Translations under genes and position numbers: made by a program
NCBI GenBank assembly: GCA_022829145.1
Contig: CM040743.1
Location: forward strand, 24,588,646-24,652,645
From: Albula goreensis
Taxonomy: Eukaryota > Chordata > Actinopteri > Albuliformes > Albulidae
Direction: 5' to 3'
Length of the DNA: 64,000 bases
Part shown: positions 55,764 to 64,000 of the stretch, in pieces
Numbering within the stretch: the stretch's first letter is position 1
Layout of the letters: each line of letters starts with the position of its first letter
Notes under the pieces: model-generated
Seen by the model: only the letters and a program-made list of their open reading frames with translations
Database searches by the model: none
What the model was told of the DNA's origin: nothing

Positions 55764-58700
55764 TCAAAGGTTAAGTTAGGAATATCCAAAATAAAAAGGT
55801 AATGATTGTCAAACAGACTTTCATTGCACAGGTCTTGACTTCTGTCTCAATTCTGACTCACCCTTATGGAAAACTATGTGAGGACTCTGTTTCGGGTTAA
55901 GGTTCAGGTTAGGGGATCAGAAGTTAGGAGGATGGCATCCTTTGGACAAGCCTGCTTTGGTTGAGGCTCAGTGGATCTATTGGTGTACTGCTGAGCCTTC
56001 TGCAGATAAGAACCTGTCTCACTGCATACAGAGGTAGTGACCCCAGCATAGGGTCCGTAAATAGAAATCTCACGCCGATTACATTCAGCTACCGGCTGGG
56101 ATAATTCTACGGCACATTTGCAGGAGGCCAATGTAATCGCATGGAGAGGGCCCGGCGCTGAGAGAGGTGTTTCTGAGCAAACGGCACTGCAGAGGTGGAA
56201 CATGCACTTCGCCTCCCCCGCTTCCATCACTCCAATCCGTGCTCACTGATGCTGCTGGCAGATGGCAGCGACCAAGGCAGATTTGATCTGTGTGATGGAT
56301 TCCAGTCTCCTATCTGCTCGTGGCTTGGTAAACAGAAACAGTCAACAGAACTGAGACGTGTAAGGAAATGCGAAGGAAGTGCAGTGTGGTCTCAGATCCG
56401 GTTCTGCTATTGAAAACGGGGGCCAATGGTTCTACGCTGGACTTTTACTTCAGCAGAACAGAAAAGTGCTGCACAATAGGTTCTAAAGGATATGAAATGG
56501 CTTTAAGATGGAGGATAAGGAATAAGTGAAGCTTAAGTGCCTCTTGAGATGAAAGGGTCTTAAAATCACATCCTTCAGCAAAATCACTGGCCCACTTTGG
56601 CAGGTGTGCTTACTGCTGTATTGATAATCTCTGCTCAGTGTGAGCCAACATCAGCAGCACTGGGGTCAGCAGCCGGGCGGGCCATTGGCTCGGCCAGTGG
56701 CTGAGGATTAGTGTTTAGGCAGCTCCTGGATCAGCCATCTTTCTGGGAGAAAGATGCCCATGACCGAAGAGCACAGGACTCCCTTTCTTGAGGCCGTTCA
56801 ACTGGAGAAATAGCATCGCAGGCCTCGTCATTCTGTCCTCTTGCTACAACCCCAGGAGGCCTTGTTTCCAATCACATTCGACAGAAACTTCTCTGTTCTC
56901 TGGCCTAGTGCAGCATTATCATTTATTCTATGTTTTTTCCCCTTCTTCTTCAGCTGGGTCTAAATGTAGCAGCTCCCTGTGGACCTGTGCTGTACTACTT
57001 TCTCCGTTTTAGGAATCTGCATATTGCGACAGTGGAAGGTGCTGGAAAGAGGACAGGTCCCAGCCAGGGCCGCGAGAAGCACATTGCTATTCCGGGCTTG
57101 TTTCCGTGGGTGCTGTTCCGACCCAGTGTATGATCCTTGTGTGTGACACACCAGCAGCCTCTGGGTAGACAGCTAATCCTGCCCACAAGACCCACACCAC
57201 AATTTACAGATTAGGGAATAAAAACCTGCTAATTGCTTTTAAAATGCGGCTCGCAAATAACGTCATGCCTGCTTTCCCTGAGATAAACCGCACAGAGCTG
57301 GTTATCGGCACTGGATGTAATTCAGATATCACACTATGTGATTCATAGCTGTTCGAGTTGTCATTTCTGCCTCTCTACCAAGATTTGCTGGGGGGAAAAC
57401 ACCTACCCATGGATTCCTTGCTCAAATGACTCCATGGCAATACACAGGTGACCTCCCATGGCCATGAAAAACAAGGTACACAATCTGGAATCAAAATTTC
57501 AATTTCTAAAGCTTAATTCAAATGTGTGTTTGACTTTCACACGTTTCCTTTGTAAACATTCATTATGGAATGGTAAAAAACTAAAACTGAAAATTGCAAT
57601 GTCGAAGTCCCGCAATTTTTTATTGTAATGCAGGCAGTACTATAACTTGCTCGTTTTCTTCTCTCTAATGTGCCTGCGATGCATATTACAGACACTAATC
57701 ATCGTGTTAATGGTGTTCTGTTCAACTTCCTGCAAAAACCCACAGACTTATGGGAAATAACCGTTTTACTTTAAATGCGCGGTTTGGCTTTAAGGGTTGT
57801 CTAAATGGCTACTTGGAGTCGTGCCAACAGCCTTAATTTTGCTTGACTGAAGCTCACTCTGTAACACACACAAGCACACAGCGAGTACAGCCTCCACACC
57901 CGCCTCTGCAGTGAACCTGCTCCCTCATCTCCCATTCTCCCCTCCACCAGCATTTCTCCTGCTTGCTTTGGGCTCTCCGTTGACAACCGGTATGAAATCA
58001 GTCTACTCACTCCTACACATCTCTTTAAGTGTAGGCTCCGCCTCTAACCCCCTCCCCTACCTCCCCCAAACGCCCCCCCTCCCAAACCACATGAGCAAGA
58101 CCATTACGCCGGGCAGAGAGACAGCCGAGCCTTTTTGATAGCTCCCAAAAGTGACAGCGTTGGATGGACGAGCATGTTAAAATCCGCTGCAGTGCTGCGA
58201 GAGATGATCTCATACGCCACGGCCTCTTTCACGATGCAGACACCCTCCCCGCCCCCAACTCTCTGCTCCCACCCCTGACAAATGGCCTTCATTTCCTTTA
58301 ACCCTTCATTTCACACTCATCTGCATTCATGACTACAGGAATGTGAGGGCACTGGCTAAACAATAGAGCCACATGCAGGTAAGGAAATCCAAGAGCTGTG
58401 CAAAATGTAAGTCAGCGAATTAGAATTAAGATAATGATTTTTGGCAGCTTATATCAGAGACCCTTTTGCAGAGGTTCATTCTTTTTATCCTCAATTTGTG
58501 TGACAACAAGGAAAGGGCATCTCAGTGGTGCTTGCTACAATCTTGCAGCATTGTATGAGCACTTCTGAAACGCGGCCACATGTTCTAAGCGAAGTAAATC
58601 CTGTGAGAACAATCTGTTCTTCACTTAGGGAGAGAGTCTGTACACCTGTGCAGAGACACGTTTTGTCTTACCCATGACACCACAAACTGCTCTGTTCAGA

Positions 58701-59014
58701 CAAAATGGAACTGCCAAAGAACACCGTTTTTCCATCTCATTCTGACAGAGGAAGGAAGTACTACAATGTTACAAACATAATGAAGAGCATTTTGTTGACC
58801 TCTTTTCTTTGGAAAAAAAAAAAAAGATTTTGACATTGCTATTACTTGGAGATTTGTAAAACCTTCTGAAGAAGGCATTAGCGTTAGTGGTTTGAAACTT
58901 ACTGTATTTCTTACACTAATCCAGAAGCAGGAGAGGGAGGGGTTATGTGTGCCTAACACACACACTCCAGCAAACAAACTAGCCCTTAGAGAGCCATGTG
59001 ACAAACAGTGGTAC

Positions 59015-59072
59015 CTGGCAGCTGGATGAGCTCGGTCCCGGCCTGCGCAAACTGCCAGCTGTGGAGCTCCAT
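59015..59072 (-). CDS. Second candidate alternative first coding exon of trio
   Basis: 58 nt: 19 codons plus one base, reading MELHSWQFAQAGTELIQLP, then donor CCAG/GTACCA. An upstream in-frame ATG at 59084 would add four residues. The ATG at 59072 has A at -3 and G at +4. It ends in the phase required by the exon at 44653. The frame stays open upstream as far as 59282, so the start is not fixed by a stop codon, and the DNA is GC-rich, which favours chance open frames. Weaker than the candidate at 61738-61834. Confidence 0.25.
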
Positions 59073-60397
59073 GATCAGCGTCATCCTCCCTGTGCTGGTG
59101 GCTCTGTCGCACAGGGCTACGTGATCCTCGGATCTCCGAGCGTCTCCAACCCTGCACCAGGCTCCTGTGGCAATGCCGGCCGAGCCGATCCCTGCCCCCA
59201 CCCCGCTCCCGGTCGCAAAAAAAAACCTCACCACCACAAAAGGGAAAACGCGGATGCCAGGCAACAGGCCCTGCCTCCTCACCCGTTTTTTTTCGCCCCC
59301 AAAGAGGGGGCAATGCCTGGCCCGACAACGTTTTTTTTTTTGAGGTTGCGGGGTGGACTTTTCACGCTCTCTTCAATGCCGCTGAAATTTACCGCCACTG
59401 ACTCCGCACTGTGAGAACGGCTCGGGAGGACGGCTAAGCCCATGCAAACAGTTGTCCTGCGTGGATTTACGGAGGAATAGGCTTTGTCGATGATTGCTTT
59501 TAATCCCTCCTCTAAATCCTGGACCCCTGTGTGTCCAGCAGAGACCTGGAGCCAGTTCCAGTCGAAATGGTTACCCAGGGGATGGCGTGCCTCCCGCCTG
59601 GCACAAAACTTATGCCATCCCCCCCTCACCCATCCCCCCAACCCTACAACAAGGGCGGCACTTCTCACACTTGTAGCGTAGACTCGGATTACACAAAAAC
59701 CAGGCACACTGCATTTGCCCATGGAGTGGGATTATGATAGAAACGGCTCAAAAGGAAGTGCGGGGATTAACCTGGAATTCAGTAGCCCCCTAACCTATTT
59801 TGTGTATAGCCAACAGATCAGCATTACTGACCCTGTAGATCTCTACCAAAATGTGGGTTACAGCAAGGTTCAGACAGGGTCATGTTTATGGAATTATGAT
59901 GGTATCATCATACAGAGTTGATATAACACTCACTGCTTCCAGTCATCTTTTTTTTTTGGATTGATAGAGGGTATTACCATGGAATATCTATCGGCAGCAG
60001 TAATAAGTTGCCTAATGACTGTTCTTTTTTTCCTAATGACCTGCAAGAAATGACAATCTACCTGGAAAAACATGGACAGCTGGCACTGCGTTTCGAAAAC
60101 CTGGCAAAAACCAACTGCCTGATTGACAATGTTGACACCTGCAGGTTCCAAAATGCAGAAATAGCTGAAAACAGCAGCTTAGAGCTGTCATCCTGAACGA
60201 CCAAAAGTTTGTTCTAAAACTTGAGGAAAATGCACCCAAAAAAATGACTGACTGCATTTTTACAATTGAGTGGTCCATCTATCACCAAGGAGAAAAAAAT
60301 TAAGTTTCATTATTTGTAAAATGATTGTAATACTCATGTTGCCCTTTCATTAGAGTTTCTTATTCTGAAGAATCTCTGCACAAACTGCTCAGCATCC

Positions 60398-60415
60398 AAA
60401 AAAAAAAAAAAAAAA
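60398..60415. repeat. Poly(A) tract
   Basis: A18 in the upstream region. Confidence 0.9.
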
Positions 60416-60438
60416 TCATTTTCAGTGGCCATCATATG

Positions 60439-60769
60439 GGGTACGGACACTACACATTTCACTGTAGACAGGAGTTATATCTTTTGTTTCCAATAATATC
60501 CAATGAGAGTTTATATACCTAAGATAAAAACAACTCTTGACTCATCCCTGTTACTTCCATGGGAACTTGGCATCCCAAAAACTTAAAGAAATAATCTGAA
60601 GGCTTTATTTCAGGTCTCCTTGAACAGGGAGATTTAATCTGAAACTACTTACAACAAGCAGATGATTTCCTTAACGAGAGCAAAAACAGTTTGCACCAAC
60701 AACAATCAGCCATCAGTTAATGATGATCACTGTTTTTGGCTGTAAGGCCACAAGGGTACGGACACTACA
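60439..60769. repeat. 16-bp direct repeat pair
   Basis: GGGTACGGACACTACA occurs at 60439-60454 and again at 60754-60769, 315 bp apart. Possibly the trace of a mobile element; not identified. Confidence 0.8.
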
Positions 60770-61737
60770 GCAGTGATTGTTAAAGACTAGCATGCAATTG
60801 GTAAGTGATTTCTTTTCTTTTTTCTTTTCTTTTTCTGGGTGCTTCTTAAAGTCAAGTACCGTATGTAAATGAATTACAAAAGGCCAGTATGAGGTATTAT
60901 TATCGCTATGTTACTCTTGCTTAAATTACGTTAAGCAACAGTGGCCAAAACTATGATGCTGCATTTAGTGTCCAATTAGCAGTTCTTTATCATTTACTGA
61001 TGAAATAATGCTACATCAACTAGATGAGAAACACTTAATTCTATTTAAGGGGTAAATGCATTTATATGTGTAACATGACAACTGAAACTCAGTAACACGT
61101 AACATTTAGAGTTTGTGAGCATGAGAGTTGCAAAGTTTATAGGGGGGTAAGGACAAAACTTATTTCGGAAAGTTTAATTTTGGGCTTGAAAAAAATTCAC
61201 ATGGAAGTTTGTAATAAAGGTCTAAAAGAGTTGGGACACTCAATTGTAAAAATTCTGTAAGGATATCAGGGAGTAAACTGCAAGGACTACATACTTTGAA
61301 ACACAAAGCAAAATGGCATGTTGTACTAATTAACAGTTTCAGTTACAAAGGAGGAGTCCAAAAGAGCAATTTTAAGGGTTTTAAGGACACAGAAAAACAC
61401 ATTTTCAAAATATATCTGTAAAATGTTCAAAAGTTGTACAAATTTTATGACAAAAAGTTGATTGTTGAGGACCTCTGCCATGGCTTTTTCACTTTAATAA
61501 TAGATATCAGTTGTAAGGCAAAAGGAAAATCTTGCAATGGGTCTCAAATTGCCAACAGAGCATCATTCTGTATATGAGTAAGTAAATTAACATGTTGGGG
61601 TCAGTTCTTAAAGATGGGTATTAGTACTAATACATATTAATGATGTGAACGAACAGCTGAAATGTTTTGCAGACAGAAATGTACTGCAGGCACAATGCGG
61701 TATGAATCCTCTCGTGAACGTCTCACTTTAATGTTAC

Positions 61738-61834
61738 CTTTTCTTTGGTAGTGCCATTCCTCCATCAGGCGCCCTTGTCGGTCACGCACAAACCCCAAGA
61801 ACAGAAAGCGGAAGAGCACGGTCAGTCCTGCCAT
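61738..61834 (-). CDS. trio: Candidate alternative first coding exon of trio
   Basis: 97 nt: 32 codons plus one base. Begins MAGLTVLFRFLFLGFV and continues RDRQGRLMEEWHYQRK. Seen: ATG with G at -3 and +4; an in-frame TAA four codons upstream, so the start is defined; a reasonable donor AAAG/GTAACA (GT at 61737-61736); and an ending phase that exactly fits the Sec14 exon at 44653, giving a Gly at the joint. The N-terminus is hydrophobic and then basic. Known of the family: kalirin has several promoters with short alternative N-termini joined at this junction. Inferred: a TRIO alternative start. I do not recognise the peptide; it could also be a chance frame. Confidence 0.45.
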
Positions 61835-61919
61835 GACCAGTTCCTCTTACTGCTGTATCAAAGACCGTAAATGTAAAGGTTGCGGGAACCTTTTCTTTAC
61901 AGAGAAAGAATCCAACCCC

Positions 61920-62265
61920 GCTGAATTCCACCATTCCAGGGTGCGAAGTGAAAGTCCTTGCGGTGACCTACGGGGCTGTGCTCTCAGTGCACCAGACCCG
62001 GAGAGGCCCGACGGCTGTCGGAGAGCAGGAAGCTGTCCATTGTCCAGAGGGTGAGAGGGTGAAGGCGATATTTGAGGGGCTGGGGGGCTGTCGGGGGGGG
62101 TTTAGGCTGGCAGACATACTATTCTGTGCGAGAGGGAGGAGTAGAAGGGTAAAAGGGGGTGAAAGGGGGTGTGATGCCCGCAGCTGCTGGGAGGCAGTGG
62201 CAGCAGCTGTGCCCGCCTGGTATCGGACCTCCCGGGTCCCCTCCCCCCCCACAGCTCTAGCTAGG
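61920..62265 (-). promoter_or_regulatory. GC-rich segment upstream of candidate first exon
   Basis: Locally GC-rich DNA with several CpGs and G runs, lying about 90-430 bp upstream (minus strand) of the ATG at 61834, in an otherwise AT-rich stretch. Position and composition would suit a promoter. No TATA box was recognised. Inference only. Confidence 0.25.
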
Positions 62266-63179
62266 TGACCCCATTCAAACCCGCCCTTATCTGTGTAACT
62301 ATACCCCTCGTTATGCGAGAGGACGGGGGGGGATTTAACTTGCCCTTTTGATTGAATTGCCCAGAGGCCCTTGTTGTGCCCAATAATAAATCATGACTGT
62401 CTCTCTTACATCATTCCCCAGGCCTTGTCAGCATGAGGATGAGGAGGCTTCAAGCACGATTCAATAGCACATTATTTAAAGACGCAGCCAAAACAAGCTG
62501 AATTAAGGATGGAAAGCGGAGATTATTGACCGCTGCACGTGCGGTGACGGTGGTTAGCTGGGCCAGACACCATAAGTGACAAAGGAGCCAGTCATTTTGA
62601 CTCAATCAGCTTCTGACATCCAGTTCTATAAGTTACAGCGCCGCTTGTCAGACGACAACAAAACCAATTTGCGAGAACAACAAAAACACAAGGAAAGCTA
62701 CTCACTGGGCGACTATGCAAAATCACACAATAGGCCATTTCAGGCAACAAGAATGAGCAGGATATGAGTGGTAGAATGGGTCATCTGCACAGACTGTTGG
62801 AAAGAACTGCGATTTGAGTAAATACGTGGATGGTATGATCTGGTACCCTGGCCTTTTCAGTATACAAGGAGTCAATAAACAGCCTCTCTCAGCTATTGGG
62901 CCACAAGCTACTCAATAGATCAGTTCATTGACCATACCTTGTCTCAACAACTATGACATTTTATTTTTATATTACTGACAATATAAGATGAAGCAATTAA
63001 TTTCAGTTTCTTGACACTTATTTCTCCCTCTAATCAATACAAGATAAATCAAAACAGTGACATAGCTTGTATTAAACAGAATGAACCATTTAGCAGCTCC
63101 CATGGTGTCTGAACCATAACTGACATTCGAGACCTTGTTTCTGCTTCATCTGTTCTTAATTCAATTGCAAAATCTAGTT

Positions 63180-63197
63180 TAAAAAAAAAAAAAAAAA
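63180..63197. repeat. Poly(A) tract
   Basis: A-run of about 18 in the upstream region. Confidence 0.9.
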
Positions 63198-64000
63198 CTA
63201 TTTCCTCACTTACCGCATGAGGAGAAAAGTCATTTGAACTGGAGTGTATACTGCAGAAGCTATCCACAAGTAGTGTTGTGAGAAGCATGTCAAAACAGTA
63301 ATTTGAAGGAGCCTGCCAAAGATAGGCCTGAATTTGTTACATTTAAAGCAGAGCTGTTGTCTCTGTAAACACTGTGGTCATGTCCCGTTGTTATGCAAAA
63401 ACACAGGAAGAAGTGAAAGTCCCCCTTCTCTCAGTACTTCCCTACATATGCTCACCTTAAATCAGTACTACTGTGAAAAGCAGAAGCAGAACTAACCAAG
63501 GGCTGCGTTCACTAAAACTGCAATGCGCCCAGTCCCAATATGGAAGCGCAACATTTCTTGAACATGCTGACAACAATACAGATCATTCGCAGATGCAGAA
63601 ACTCAAAATAGACCCAGTTTATTTTTGTTATTCGTAATTACGGACAAAATGCTACGGAACAGGATTAAGACAGCGTAGTCTTTCAATGCCTTTTCAAAAC
63701 AAGGCTAAAAACGCTGCTTTCAAGAAATCAGCTGATACTTCTGGCTTGCAGCGTGGCTACACAATGACCTGATCTCTCATCTTACAGAATACTGGCATTG
63801 TTTCCTACAGGCTGAAGGGAATAGTGCAGTGGCTCCACTACAGGGTCAGGGCCTGAAGGCCAAATGTGGATACTACTGGAGTGTAATTACACAAGCTTGA
63901 CTAACTCACCCACCCTCCATTTATCTTGTGTGCGTGTGTGAGCATAAGCTTTTGTGTGTACGGCAGGACATGTGTATGGGGTTGTGCGTGGGGAGGCTGA

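Larger units (their letters stand above)
44654..64000. other. trio: Region upstream of the first conserved trio exon
   Basis: About 19 kb with no second gene recognised on either strand. The canonical TRIO first exon, rich in Ala and Gly and ending near ADIAAFFRSG, was not found and probably lies further upstream. Contains the two candidate 5' exons, poly(A) runs, a CT tract, a short telomere-like repeat and the 16-bp direct repeat pair. Confidence 0.6.

Noticed and set aside
58696-59328. A 210-codon minus-strand open frame
   Set aside because: GC-rich DNA with no family resemblance. Only the short phase-compatible part at 59015-59072, in another frame, was kept as a weak candidate.
61968-62252. 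94-codon minus-strand frame as the canonical Ala/Gly-rich first exon of TRIO
   Set aside because: It lacks the conserved ADIAAFFRSG ending and a phase-compatible donor.

Overview
The window is a stretch of vertebrate, most likely ray-finned fish, genomic DNA. It carries one recognisable protein-coding gene on the minus strand: TRIO, the dual Rho guanine-nucleotide exchange factor. Thirty-three coding exons can be placed by reading conserved protein segments, checking AG/GT splice sites, and confirming that every exon-exon phase agrees. Together they give 5,046 coding nt (about 1,681 codons). They run from the first Sec14/CRAL-TRIO exon (44579-44653) to the first SH3 exon (2089-2332). At many diagnostic positions the protein is closer to TRIO than to its paralogue kalirin. 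A fish is suggested by the compact introns (33 exons in about 43 kb), very abundant (CA)n/(GT)n microsatellites, and a palindromic MITE-like element of a type common in fish genomes. I cannot tell which TRIO ohnologue or species this is.

Layout by coordinate, which is the reverse of transcription. 1-2088: intron after the SH3 exon; the second GEF module, Ig and kinase exons lie outside the window. 2089-10417: SH3, linker, PH1 and DH1 exons. 10690-39272: the spectrin-repeat array. 39200-44653: Sec14 domain. 44654-64000: about 19 kb upstream, without the usual alanine/glycine-rich TRIO first exon. It does hold two candidate alternative 5' exons whose donor phase fits the Sec14 exon: 61738-61834 (the better one, with an in-frame upstream stop, good start context and GC-rich DNA upstream) and 59015-59072. 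Kalirin is known to use several promoters and short alternative N-termini at this same junction, so this is the most attractive unexplained signal.

The exons encode a lipid-binding-like Sec14 module, a long spectrin-repeat scaffold, the Rac1/RhoG-directed DH-PH cassette and an SH3 domain. Introns are filled with simple repeats, minisatellites and a few mobile-element remnants. The most unusual is a 30-bp (10-codon) degenerate minisatellite in the intron after the exon at 31491-31622. It appears to repeat the last ten codons of that exon, donor site included. Several microsatellites sit directly on splice signals.
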